A DNA stretch of 64,000 nt from Propionibacteriaceae bacterium (GCA_031285845.1 JAITVK010000026.1:62001-126000), one strand, 5' to 3'. Counted from the stretch's first letter, positions 35,240 through 42,957 are shown. Made by a program: numbers and translations. Notes: generated by a model from the sequence alone, not told the origin.

Positions 35240-35974
35240 TCAGCTCTCACGCGACCTGCCCCGTAACGTCCGGGCGTCACCGAGACGATACGTCGGCCGT
35301 CCGTTCCTGGTTCCGCAACTGAGAAGCGCTCCACTTTTGATCCACCGACCGATCGTCTGCTTGGGATACACGCGGGAGAGCTCCGCTTGCGTGACGAGTT
35401 GGTCATCGGACCACAGCAAACGCTGGTGCCGAGTCGCCGACGCGTCGTAGATGGTTCCGCAGTGTTGACACCGAGCAGAGGTTGAGCCTCGAACACAAGT
35501 CAGCGCATAGCCCTTACCCGTACAGCTGTCACTGACACACTCGCCGAGATACTCCCGATCCTCCGGACGATCAATGGCGTGAATGAACTGACGGGCGAGC
35601 TGATGGATCTCCCGCCAAATGTCCTCCGCGGCGGAGTGTGCGCGTGCGAGGGCCGCGTGGTCAGACAGCCACCGCGTCAGCCGCCGAACATCTTCGATTT
35701 GAGGAGCGCCGAGAACGTCCGCCCATCCGGTGAGCACTGCCCGAGCCTGTTCCCGACAGTCCTGCGCCGAAGCGTTGAACGGCAGCGCCAGGCCGGTCTG
35801 TGATCCTCGTCGACCGCCTCGGCTCATGAAACGGACTTGCCTTGTCTCGGCGAGCGCCAACTCAGTCCAATGCGCCGCGATGAAACCTAAATCTCCTTGC
35901 CAAACGCCAGTGCACTCCGCACACCAGCTACACCCGTCATGGGTTGTCCGGTTATGGCACATTCCACATTCCAC
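35240..35974 (-). CDS. Zinc-finger/HTH regulator of actinophage type
   Basis: About 244 residues. The N-terminus has a Cys cluster (ECGMCHNRTTHDGCSWCAEC), and the middle matches a protein common in actinophage early regions (RQVRFMSRGGRRGSQTGLALPFN, AVLTGWADVL). A second Cys group follows (CVSDSCTGKGYALTCVRGSTSARCQHCG), then a C-terminal MerR-like helix-turn-helix (LVTQAELSRVYPKQTIGRWIKSGAL). I favour the GTG at 35974 (AGAAAAGAG upstream), because the Arg-rich text further up looks non-coding. It is the last gene before the tail operon and a candidate activator of late transcription. That role is an inference. Confidence 0.75.
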   Translation of the reverse strand: MECGMCHNRTTHDGCSWCAECTGVWQGDLGFIAAHWTELALAETRQVRFMSRGGRRGSQTGLALPFNASAQDCREQARAVLTGWADVLGAPQIEDVRRLTRWLSDHAALARAHSAAEDIWREIHQLARQFIHAIDRPEDREYLGECVSDSCTGKGYALTCVRGSTSARCQHCGTIYDASATRHQRLLWSDDQLVTQAELSRVYPKQTIGRWIKSGALLSCGTRNGRPTYRLGDARTLRGRSRES

Positions 35975-36363
35975 AGTTGCTCTTTTCTCTGAACTTACAG
36001 TGATATCTGACAGGCGGCCATCTGTGGCTGAAAGGCTTTCCCGAGTGAGCGAGCCACTCCCGGCGCGAGCTGGTTGGGTAGCGAGCCATCGGCGCCTTCG
36101 GCGGCGATGGTACATTCCAAACTGGTTTGGCAGCTGCTCCCTTGGAGTAGCTGGTCTCCGGTCTCTTCTCTCTGGTCAGCATCGGGTCGAGCGATCGCAG
36201 AGAGTTAGCTTGAGCGTGAGGTCGACCACGAGCCCGGGATGAACTCGAGCTGGACGTCGAGGTGAACGACGAGTCGCCACTCGAACAGCACCTCAAGCGG
36301 AGACTCAAGCAAGTGCTTGAGCCGGTGGCCGAGCAGTCGATCGCTCGACCATCGCGATCCACA
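35975..36363 (-). other. 389-base gap with palindrome
   Basis: No confident gene. One - strand frame (36380 to 35952) is open but Ser/Arg-rich with unbiased third positions and no family resemblance. An 8-bp inverted repeat ctcaagca-ag-tgcttgag lies at 36304-36321, with another ctcaagc copy just before it. Together these could be an operator or an origin-like element beside the replication-type gene. Confidence 0.4.
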
Positions 36364-36789
36364 TCAAGAAACCGAACCATTCCACCCCTGCTTCCAACAC
36401 AGCGCGCATCGAGTCGACGGGTTCTCCGACGAGTGTTTGGAGTTGTGTCCGCCTAGACGACCGGCCTCACGCCGCTGCTCACTACGCTGGTCAACCTCAG
36501 CCTGAGTCATGTTCCACTTGTCCCAGTTTCTGACCAGCCAGTACGACCCCTCGTCAATCCACAGCCCAACTTCCACAAGCGACTGCGCGTGTTTTCTGGC
36601 GTTCGGAATCCCGTCGCCAAAGTCACCAAGACTGCGTTTCGGAATCCGACCGTACGACCGATTCCGCCGAATGAGAAGCAGGGCGCGAATGTAGAGGAAC
36701 TCTCCCATCGCGCCAACGGCGGCGATATCGGGGTCGTCCATGATTCGAGGATCGATAGGCTGAAAGTACGTGGGTATCTTTTTGGTCAT
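36364..36789 (-). CDS. Replication-initiator-like phage protein, short form
   Basis: 141 residues: a winged-helix N-terminus (FQPIDPRIMDDPDIAAVGAMGEFLYIRALLLIRRNRSYGRIPKRSLGDFG) then HAQSLVEVGLWIDEGSYWLVRNWDKWNMTQAEVDQRSEQRREAGRLGG. This pattern is common in actinophage early genes that resemble replisome organisers or DnaD-type initiators. Those are often longer, so the C-terminal part may be lost here. It ends in a short CALCW motif. In a tail-only element a replication role may no longer be needed. GGAG lies 12 bases before the ATG. Confidence 0.6.
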   Translation of the reverse strand: MTKKIPTYFQPIDPRIMDDPDIAAVGAMGEFLYIRALLLIRRNRSYGRIPKRSLGDFGDGIPNARKHAQSLVEVGLWIDEGSYWLVRNWDKWNMTQAEVDQRSEQRREAGRLGGHNSKHSSENPSTRCALCWKQGWNGSVS

Positions 36790-36803
36790 CGACTCTGACT
36801 CTC

Positions 36804-36947
36804 CTAAGCCGACCTATCCCAGACTGGCACGAACGTCGATGGCCTCAGTGCAGCCCGAACACAGGCCAGAGCATCTGGGTCCCGCCCGCCCATCATGAGC
36901 AGTTCGAGAGCCTGAAGAACCAGAACACGCAGGTCACTCCCGGTCAT
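36804..36947 (-). CDS. Small hypothetical protein
   Basis: 47 residues (MTGSDLRVLVLQALELLMMG...), helical, with no recognised family. AAAGGG lies 5 bases before the ATG, and the start overlaps the upstream small membrane gene by 14 bases, which supports real translation. It belongs to the early - strand operon. Confidence 0.5.
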   Translation of the reverse strand: MTGSDLRVLVLQALELLMMGGRDPDALACVRAALRPSTFVPVWDRSA

Positions 36948-37146
36948 CGCAACCCTCTTTTCGATTCGCCTTCGCCACTCCCCAAACAATCGAGCTCGCG
37001 CATGCGACGCAGCCCGCGACGCAGCCGCAGCGGGCCACCTCGATGAACACCGAAGGCCAATCACTCACTGCGGCGATGACGCCGAGCATGATCGATCCCA
37101 GGGTCACCACCACGCCGGCGACGCATGTCAGGGCTGGCCTGATCAC
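36934..37146 (-). CDS. Small membrane protein of early operon
   Basis: 70 residues with two hydrophobic segments (LTCVAGVVVTLGSIMLGVIAAV and CVAGCVACASSIVWGVA), Cys-rich, with a basic tail. It starts with GTG overlapping the excisionase-like stop (gtga). Small two-TM proteins near phage immunity regions sometimes act in superinfection exclusion; nothing here proves that. Confidence 0.55.
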   Translation of the reverse strand: MIRPALTCVAGVVVTLGSIMLGVIAAVSDWPSVFIEVARCGCVAGCVACASSIVWGVAKANRKEGCDDRE

Positions 37147-37361
37147 CGTCCGCCCCGCTGTTTCTCAGCTTGGCGCTCCGCACCTTCGAGCGCGAGAACC
37201 TCCCAGATTTGGTTGATGTCGACCCGCCAGTGCGAGTCCGACGAGTAGTTGCGAAGCTTGCCCTTTCGACACCAATCTCGCAGTTGATATTCGCCAACCG
37301 AGGTGAGCCGGGCGGCTTCCGGCACTCGAGCCAGTTTGGGCTCTCTCACTTCGTCTGTCAT
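37143..37361 (-). CDS. Excisionase-like HTH protein
   Basis: 72 residues with a MerR/Xis-type winged helix: RVPEAARLTSVGEYQLRDWCRKGKLRNYSSDSHWRVDINQIWEVL. Such proteins bend attachment-site DNA and steer an integrase towards excision, or act as small regulators. The start overlaps the repressor stop (ATGA, 37358-37361). With the intact integrase it would let the element excise. The family is clear; the precise role is inferred. Confidence 0.75.
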   Translation of the reverse strand: MTDEVREPKLARVPEAARLTSVGEYQLRDWCRKGKLRNYSSDSHWRVDINQIWEVLALEGAERQAEKQRGGR

Positions 37362-37582
37362 GCGTCAACTCCTTCCACAGGACGGACAAGGTCGACCGGA
37401 GGGATGCCAAGAAACTGCGCCACCAGCTCAATCTGGTCTGATGTCATCGGCTTTTCACCGGCCACTAGCCGGTCCGTGCTGCCGATCGAGCAACCGAGAG
37501 CGGCTGCGCACTGGCGCACCGACCGATTCTTCTTCGCCATGACAACCCGAATCTGGGTCGCGATGATCTCAGTCAAGGACAT
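37358..37582 (-). CDS. XRE-family repressor of the element
   Basis: 74 residues from ATG 37582: a compact Cro/C1-type helix-turn-helix (ATQIRVVMAKKNRSVRQCAAALGCSIGSTDRLVAGEKPMTSDQIELVAQFLGI). It heads the early - strand operon and is divergent from another XRE gene, the usual immunity arrangement. Its promoter is well formed: -35 TTGACG (37654-37649) and -10 CATAGT (37631-37626), 17 bases apart. A longer start at 37618 would be leaderless; the ATG at 37582 has AAAGG upstream. TGAATCCA repeats in the promoter are the probable operators. Confidence 0.8.
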   Translation of the reverse strand: MSLTEIIATQIRVVMAKKNRSVRQCAAALGCSIGSTDRLVAGEKPMTSDQIELVAQFLGIPPVDLVRPVEGVDA

Positions 37583-37609
37583 CAGAACCGCCTTTCGTTG
37601 GATTTGAAG

Positions 37610-37707
37610 TGAATCCATTACCTCAACTATGGGCCTACTTTGAATCCACGTCAAACCGCGAGACCGCGATGAAGTCAGTTTCTCGGAATGGGTCTATAAT
37701 GAATCCA
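37610..37707. promoter_or_regulatory. Divergent immunity promoters with three operators
   Basis: The octamer TGAATCCA occurs at 37610-37617, 37641-37648 and 37700-37707. The middle copy lies in the spacer of the - strand promoter (TTGACG, 17 bases, CATAGT), and the third follows the + strand -10 tataat (37695-37700). The Cro-like ATG begins 7 bases after that -10, so its mRNA is probably leaderless. This is a lambda-like switch region in miniature. Confidence 0.7.
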
Positions 37708-37976
37708 TGAATTTGAACACCGCTTTGCGAGAAGCCATTTATGAGGAACTATCGCGTCAAGGGATCGGCCTCAGGGAAGCCGCGAGGCGCATGGCGCGCT
37801 CCCACCATTGGCTCGGAACCAAGCTTCGGGGGACCTCGCCGCTCACCACCGCTGATGTGGAAGAAATCACCACCTCGCTCGGACTCGATCCGCTGGCGTT
37901 TTTCATCGAGGTGTGCTCCCAGGCGAAGCAGTCGCAAGTGGATCCACCGAGTGAACAGGACCGGCCCGAGCCCTAA
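37707..37976 (+). CDS. Cro-like XRE protein
   Basis: 89 residues with a helix-turn-helix (EELSRQGIGLREAARRMARSHHWLGTKLRGTSPLTTADVEEITTSLGLDPLAFF) and an acidic, Pro-rich tail. It is divergent from the repressor and probably leaderless from tataat at 37695. Its ATG is part of the third TGAATCCA repeat, so binding there would block it directly. It is the last gene that surely belongs to the element on the right. Confidence 0.78.
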   Translation: MNLNTALREAIYEELSRQGIGLREAARRMARSHHWLGTKLRGTSPLTTADVEEITTSLGLDPLAFFIEVCSQAKQSQVDPPSEQDRPEP

Positions 37977-38448
37977 GGCAGCGGCAAAACGCCCCCCCCC
38001 CGCGAAAGCGAAACCCCTCGGTAAATCTGGAGCGCTTCGGCATGACTTTCTGTTTGTCGGATCATGCGCCCGTCGCCTCCCCATCGTTGGTACAGCCACC
38101 CGATCGGGTAGCCTCCCCACGACACTACCAAACCATGCTGAGACCGTCTGCGCACGGCTAACCTCTCTCGGCGAAACATAGCCGCTAGTTTGACTCGGCT
38201 AAGACCGACTGCGCGCGGCTGATCTGGATCGTTCAACCCATCGGCAAACCACTCGGCCTGAGCGACAAGCCGTCAGGCTTCAGAGGCGTACCCAGGAGTC
38301 TAAGGCGAGTTTCCCGTCGATTCGCGTCGTATCTCCTGGTCACGCTATGATTTCGATGGATTTCGACAAGGGGGAGCGATCATCCGAACGCCCGACTGGG
38401 CAACCACATCTCGGTGACACCGTCGCCGCCAACATAGAAGGATCCCCC
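37977..38448 (+). other. 472-base gap with C10 tract and direct repeats
   Basis: No confident gene. A run of ten Cs lies at 37992-38001. Two imperfect 23-base direct repeats (20 of 23 identical) lie at 38137-38159 and 38198-38220. A - strand frame at 38236-37973 (87 codons) contains plausible protein text but ends across the C-run and has no recognised family. The region may hold the right end of the element or integrase arm sites. Confidence 0.45.
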
Positions 38449-39219
38449 ATGTCCACTCCTGTCCCTCCTGGAGCGCCCGAAATCGCTCCGCAAACCCCGG
38501 TGGCGAAGCCCAAGAAGAAGGGTACGCTTCTGAAAATCATCGGCGCCATTGTCGCCGTCATCATCCTCATCGGAATCATCAAGTCTTGCTCAGGCGGTTC
38601 GTCCACTCCGGCCACGACGAGTACGACCGCTGCGGCGAGCACGACCGACTCGACGGCCGCCCAGGCCACGACTGAGGCGACAACTGAGGCGCCGAAGCCC
38701 GCGCGCGACAACTCCACCGCCGCTCTGACCACGCTCGGAGCGGGTACGTTCGTCGTCGGAACTGACATCCCGGCCGGTCGCTATGTCATCACCCCGGCCG
38801 GCGGCGACTCGGGCAACCTGTTCATTCACAGCCCCAAACAGCCGTTGTACGTCAATGAGATTCTCGGGCAGGCTCTTGGTCTCGGCGTCCCGAGTGTCAC
38901 CGTCGATCTGCTCGCTGACATGGAGGTCGAGATCAAGAGAATCTCCGAGGTGACCTTCACCCCCGCCGAGACCGTCTCAGCGACCACCTTGACGACGGGT
39001 CGTTGGGTGGTTGGGATCGACATCCCGGCTGGTCGCTACACCGCGGCTCCAGCCGACCCAGCTGACGCCGGCAACTTCTTCGTTCACGAGAAGTCCGGCC
39101 TGCCCGCCGTCAACGAGATTCTCGGCGGAGACCACGGCGTGCCGAACGTCGCAGTCAACCTGAAGGACGGTCAAACCGTCCACATTTCCGGCATCACCAC
39201 GGTGAACTTCACCCAGTAG
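38449..39219 (+). CDS. Membrane-anchored protein with duplicated domain
   Basis: 256 residues: a short cytosolic basic stretch, one TM helix (LLKIIGAIVAVIILIGIIKSC), a Thr/Ala-rich linker, then two copies of a beta domain of about 70 residues. Each copy has the pattern L(T)xGxxVVGxDIPAGRYxxxPA...GNxFxH...VNEILG...GVPxVxVxLxDxxxVxI. The same module recurs once at 40000-40171. I chose ATG 38449 because GAAGGAT precedes it; the frame is open to 38347. A hairpin terminator follows. The domain resembles small modules in other actinobacterial exported proteins; function unknown. Confidence 0.8.
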   Translation: MSTPVPPGAPEIAPQTPVAKPKKKGTLLKIIGAIVAVIILIGIIKSCSGGSSTPATTSTTAAASTTDSTAAQATTEATTEAPKPARDNSTAALTTLGAGTFVVGTDIPAGRYVITPAGGDSGNLFIHSPKQPLYVNEILGQALGLGVPSVTVDLLADMEVEIKRISEVTFTPAETVSATTLTTGRWVVGIDIPAGRYTAAPADPADAGNFFVHEKSGLPAVNEILGGDHGVPNVAVNLKDGQTVHISGITTVNFTQ

Positions 39220-39243
39220 ATCGACGTCAGCCGAACAGCGGTC

Positions 39244-39287
39244 GTACGATGGGCGGGACTCGCTCCAAGGCAGTCCCGCCTTTCGTA
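39244..39287 (+). terminator. Terminator after duplicated-domain protein
   Basis: ggcgggact (39252-39260) pairs with agtcccgcc (39272-39280), with an outer gtacga/tcgtac extension and a ttt run directly after the inner stem. It begins about 25 bases after the stop codon. Confidence 0.8.
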
Positions 39288-39348
39288 CATCTGGTCATTG
39301 GCTCCCCGTTCGGCTACCAACAACAGAATCTGAGCGTGAAACACCCCT

Positions 39349-39362
39349 ACTCGTAATGAGCA
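39349..39362 (+). other. Candidate right attachment core
   Basis: actcgtaatgagca, an exact 14-base direct repeat of the tRNA-Thr anticodon region (21403-21416), lies in a 492-base gene-free stretch (39220-39711). The flanks do not match the rest of the tRNA, so this is either a reduced attR or coincidence. Apart from this and the terminator I see nothing else in the gap. Confidence 0.35.
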
Positions 39363-39711
39363 TGCGGCGACCGCGTGCGCAGCGAAGCATGGTAGCGCGA
39401 CTGAGCTTGGGCCGCATCGCCGTCATCGTCAAAGCCTGCGAAGCGCGGCCCCGCGCCGGGCCGTTGGCGTACGTCTGATGCGACGAGGCGAAGAGTGCCC
39501 CAGGTCATGCGACCACGAGCTTGAGACCCTTGTCGAAGGCCTCCCGGGTCACTCCGGAGCGCCGACGCCTCTGCGAAGTCCAGAATCACACCGCGACGAT
39601 TTCGCGACGACCTCAGTGGGGAATGACCATGACTTCATGGTTCGATTCTCACTTTGACAAGGTAATACTGTGGATATTCTCACCCTGAGCCGTAACACGG
39701 AAGGGACACTG

Positions 39712-40171
39712 ATGTCTAACCAAACCCACCTCAGGCCCACTGCGATCGTGATGGCTACCATCGCCTTCGTCGGCGCGCTGACCACCTCTCCACCGATCGC
39801 CCAAGCCAACGATCCGAGGCCTTCCATCCCGATGTGTCGGGTCTACAACCCCAACGGTGACGAACACTTCTACACCCGAGACGACAACGAGCGCGGCCAC
39901 CTGGTCGCCGTTGGTTGGAACGACGAAGGGATCGGTTGGTTCGCCCCGACGAGCGGAATTTCCTGATCCGAATGGGATGGTCCACCGGGGTCGTTACGCC
40001 ATCACGGCAAATCCTGACGAGTCCGGCAACCTGCACGTTTACGACACCTCCGGCCGACTCAAGGTGAACAAGATTCTGGGCGGAGACTACGACGTCCCGA
40101 AGGCCGCGTTGACTCTCGTCAACGGCGAAAAGACCCAGATTAGATTCCTGCCGAAGGCGAGGTTCATCTAA
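39712..40171 (+). pseudogene. Exported DUF5648-like protein, frameshifted
   Basis: From ATG 39712 the frame encodes a signal peptide (AIVMATIAFVGALTTSPPIAQA) and a DUF5648-like module (CRVYNPNGDEHFYTRDDNERGHLVAVGWNDEGIGWFAP), stopping at 39966. The next frame continues with HRGRYAITANPDESGNLHVYDTSGRLKVNKILGGDYDVPKAALTLVNG to 40171, the same beta module that occurs twice in the gene at 38449. One base near 39950-39966 separates them. The original product was probably a secreted two-domain protein; as read here only the 84-residue N-terminal part would be made. Confidence 0.65.
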
Positions 40172-40341
40172 CTCCCATCACATCACGAACAGTACGGCGT
40201 GAAGGTCTGCCTTGAGCGTGATCTTCGCGTCGTACCCTTGACACCATGACGACCGAGGGGTAGCTTGACAATATCTGAAGGAGACCAACGGGGGGTATCT
40301 CCCATCGGAGATCACAACACGCGCGATCCGTGAGGCAGACC

Positions 40342-40644
40342 ATGACAAAGAATTCGCAGCCACTCCCCTCATCGAGAATCGGCGCACGACGAGCAGCCGG
40401 GATCGGACTGCTCCTGCTCGTGCTGACCTGGGCGGGATCCGTTCTGCTCGCCTGGCTCTGGGCGGGCTCAGGGAACGGATGGGTGGTGTCGGGCGGCGCC
40501 CTCGTCATCCAGATCCTCTGGTCCACATTGCCGGTGCTCGCCGCGATACTCGTCGCCTGGTGGATCTGGGTGGAGGTCCAACCCGCGCCAACGACGACAT
40601 CGACGCCGTACGGGGGTGACGACGATGCCCCTCAAACCGCCTGA
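40342..40644 (+). CDS. Small membrane protein, two TM helices
   Basis: 100 residues with two hydrophobic helices (GIGLLLLVLTWAGSVLLAWLW and IQILWSTLPVLAAILVAWWIW) and a Thr/Pro-rich acidic tail. GAGG lies upstream of the ATG. The next gene starts inside its 3' end, so the two form an operon. Many actinobacteria carry such short membrane proteins; I recognise no family. Confidence 0.7.
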   Translation: MTKNSQPLPSSRIGARRAAGIGLLLLVLTWAGSVLLAWLWAGSGNGWVVSGGALVIQILWSTLPVLAAILVAWWIWVEVQPAPTTTSTPYGGDDDAPQTA

Positions 40645-41089
40645 AGGCCGCGCGAAGGCAGCCATCATCGTCGCGGTCTGCGTCACAGTGGTGGTGGCGG
40701 TCGGATTACCCCTCGCCGTCGACGGTCTGCCGAACATGACGTACGACCAAGTCATGCCGTACGGCTGGCTGTGGAGCGGCGAGGCGATCGTAGCCTTGTT
40801 CTTGAAGGCGCTCAGCGGCGCGTTGATCACCTTGACGCTCTTTTCTCACGCCAAGCGCACCAGCACCCGCTGGTTGATCGCGATCGCCGTCGTGGTCGGA
40901 GCATTCGCGCTACGTGAACTGTCGACCTTCTTTCGTACGACCCCGGCGCCACCTCATTGGCCCGCCGTACTGCCCCGAATCATCGACTCGCTCGCCAACA
41001 TCCTGTCCATGATGTGGCCCCAAGTCGTCGGTCTGATTATCATCACGGCGCTGAGTCGCACCCGCCGCCACGCCGAGACCCCGGCCTGA
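40625..41089 (+). CDS. Membrane protein, four TM helices
   Basis: 154 residues from ATG 40625 (GTG 40616 is possible). Hydrophobic segments: AAIIVAVCVTVVVAVGLPLAV, IVALFLKALSGALITLTLF, WLIAIAVVVGAFALREL and ILSMMWPQVVGLIIITAL. It overlaps the previous gene by 20 bases. No family recognised; the pair could be a small two-component membrane complex. Confidence 0.7.
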   Translation: MPLKPPEGRAKAAIIVAVCVTVVVAVGLPLAVDGLPNMTYDQVMPYGWLWSGEAIVALFLKALSGALITLTLFSHAKRTSTRWLIAIAVVVGAFALRELSTFFRTTPAPPHWPAVLPRIIDSLANILSMMWPQVVGLIIITALSRTRRHAETPA

Positions 41090-41195
41090 ACGGCGGTGAA
41101 CCAGCGTCAACTGAAGCGCCACAAACTGGCCCAGTGACAGCCCACTTGGCGTCTCGCTCTCGCCAGTCCGTCGGACCTCTCCGCAGAGCACACGC

Positions 41196-41792
41196 TCAAT
41201 CGCGGTGAGCCGGATAGCGCCGCCATAGCACGCGCAATGCTCCCAGAGCCCGATTGAGACTGGGGCTGCGCCCCGCGGCGACAAGCACGTCCCAATGGTT
41301 GCTGGCGAACTCGTTAATCAAAGGAACGTAGAGCGGACCGATGCTACCATCGGGGCGCACTAGGTCGCCCCGCAGTCGCCGCGACTTTGAGTGGGAACAT
41401 ATTCTGAGCAGTTCCCGCTTGGCATGGGGCAGTCCATCTGGACGATCTGTGATACTGGCGGAGCGCACCTGAAAGAAGTCGGCGAAGCTCGTGGCGTCAG
41501 CCAGGAGCCAAGCCTCAGTCATGGAGTGGGCCAGACGCAGACACATCCCCGGAAACTGACTGGGATCGCCGAGCAGGCGATGGATGACCTCAACCGGGCA
41601 CTGACCATCCGAGTCGCGAAAGACGACCCACGGCCCGTGAGCCGACGCACGCAAGTAGCCAACCAACTGACGGTCGAGACGATCCCTGCCCCCTGCGACG
41701 ATCCATCGTGGCGGTTCGACGAACCCAGACGCGGCGACGAGGGCACTGGCGACGCCCTTGTCGGACTCGCCTTCCACGACCACTGTGATCAT
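41196..41792 (-). CDS. TOPRIM-like nuclease partner of AAA ATPase
   Basis: 198 residues. The N-terminus ITVVVEGESDKGVASALV gives the acidic Glu of a TOPRIM/DUF4276-like fold, and WVVFRDSDGQCP gives the DxD. Later text RLAHSMTEAWLLADATSFADFF, INEFASNHWDV and SPSLNRALGALRVL is typical of small proteins found beside OLD-like ATPases. It probably acts as the nuclease of a two-gene anti-phage system, such as those of the OLD, Gabija and AbiL/RloB type. The ATG overlaps the ATPase stop (ATGA, 41789-41792). Nuclease activity is inferred from motifs only. Confidence 0.7.
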   Translation of the reverse strand: MITVVVEGESDKGVASALVAASGFVEPPRWIVAGGRDRLDRQLVGYLRASAHGPWVVFRDSDGQCPVEVIHRLLGDPSQFPGMCLRLAHSMTEAWLLADATSFADFFQVRSASITDRPDGLPHAKRELLRICSHSKSRRLRGDLVRPDGSIGPLYVPLINEFASNHWDVLVAAGRSPSLNRALGALRVLWRRYPAHRD

Positions 41793-42957
41793 CGCGAGCG
41801 CTCTCGCGTGGCTCGGGCCAGGTCGGTCAAGTCGCCGGGAGACACCAGCCCACTGAGGATGGTGGAGTTCGGCAACTCGGCGGCAATGAGGTCGGCCACC
41901 TCGGGAATTCTCGATAGAAGAGCGGCGGTCGTGCCGTTGTCCCCAACGGTCAAAACTAGTACCTCGTCGGGTTGGACTCCTTCTTCATCGAGAAGTTCCG
42001 GTGCGTGAGTGCTGAGGACGACTTGGATTTCCGGGTCCCGCTGAGCAGTCGACAACACAACCGGCAACATACGAACAATCGCGGAGTTGAGCGACAGTTC
42101 TGGCTCCTCCAGCAGGAGCACCCCCCATTCTTTGGACTGCTGATCAGGGTCCACAGCAGCCCGATGAGACGCAGCGTGCCATCTGAAAAGTCAGACTCGT
42201 TTTGGCGGGCCGCATAGTTGCGCCAATTCCTGTAACCGGCTTCGAGGTGAGGCCGACCGGCCGCGTCGACGGTGACCTCCAATGACTCGAACTCGGGAAC
42301 CGCGGCCCGCAAAGCGGTCTGCATCCGCCTCAACCAAGCAGCCCGGGTCTTGGAGGGCACGGTATTCATCTGAGCGATGAAGTCTGTTCCATAGGGATCA
42401 TTGGAGCTGAGGCCCTGCTGGCCGGGGTTGCGGATCATTTGCGGAACCAGGTGGAAATAGCGGACCTTGGCCAGATAATCGGCCAGGTCACGAAACTCTT
42501 TGTTGGCCGAAACCTGTTCAAGATGAGTCTGGGTCAACAGCGCTGGATCGTCGATGTCGAGGTCATCTGGTCGGCGAAGAATGACCCTACTGTTATGCTC
42601 AACCACCTCCTGATCCACAATGGGTCGATTCTTGCCCCCTTGTTCTCCGCGGATCGCTAAAGTGTATGTCCAATGATCATCGCCGTCGCTGACTTGGAAG
42701 CGGATCTCCATTCGACCTTTGTTGTAGTTTCTCGCGAACAGACTCCGGACCTTCTTCAAGCCGCCGCGCTTCTCAATGGCCGTGTTCAGTCCCCCTCCAG
42801 GACTTGCGATATCAGACACAAAGCGGAACACATCGAGCAGATTGGACTTACCCGAGGCATTGGGGCCAACAATGAATAGTCGTTCTCTCAGCGGAAACTC
42901 GACTGACCGGAAGTTGCGCCAGTTTTTCACGCTGACTTCGGTGATCTTCATGGTCAT
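41789..42957 (-). pseudogene. AAA/OLD-like ATPase, frameshifted
   Basis: SMC-like AAA_21 ATPase of about 385 residues if repaired. Walker A is GPNASGKSN (about 31-39) after VKNWRNFRSVEFPL. The first frame runs to SDGTLRLIGLLWTLISSPK, and the Walker B/signature half (EWGVLLLEEPELSLNSAIVRMLP...STHAPELLD) continues in the next frame from about 42130. A single missing base beside a run of six Gs explains the break. GGAGG precedes the ATG at 42957. With its TOPRIM partner it resembles a defence pair. As read the ATPase is split before Walker B, so the system would be dead unless this is an indel error or recoded. Confidence 0.7.

Larger units (their letters stand above)
21403..39362. mobile_element. 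Headless tail-encoding prophage-like element
   Basis: Integrated beside tRNA-Thr. Contents, left to right: integrase (+), then a - strand block with holin, DUF2746-like protein, amidase, two small proteins, tail fibre, tail tip, distal tail, tape measure, two tail chaperones and tail-tube protein. After these come a Zn/HTH regulator, a replication-initiator-like protein, two small proteins, an excisionase-like protein and a repressor, with a divergent Cro-like gene at the right. Every siphovirus tail and lysis function is present; no terminase, portal, protease, capsid or connector gene is. The left end is secure. The right end lies somewhere between 37,976 and 39,362; the 14-base repeat is the only direct clue. 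Possible natures: F-type tailocin, tail-only satellite, or deletion remnant. Confidence 0.75.

Noticed and set aside
35952..36380. 142-codon - strand frame after the initiator-like gene
   Set aside because: Ser/Arg low-complexity text, unbiased third positions, overlaps the start of a better gene; kept only as a gap description.
30622..37976. Reading the element as an ordinary complete prophage
   Set aside because: No terminase, portal, protease, capsid or connector can be found in any frame between the integrase and the Cro-like gene.
37973..38236. 87-codon - strand frame right of the Cro-like gene
   Set aside because: Some protein-like text but its end depends on a C10 tract, no recognised family and no clear ribosome site.
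39636..39652. T-arm-like ggttcgattctc as a tRNA remnant at the right boundary
   Set aside because: Only the loop matches; the flanks do not form a T-stem and no other tRNA part is nearby.
42110..42140. Programmed frameshift in the AAA ATPase
   Set aside because: No classical slippery heptamer in the right frame next to the break; a plain indel beside the G6 run is simpler.
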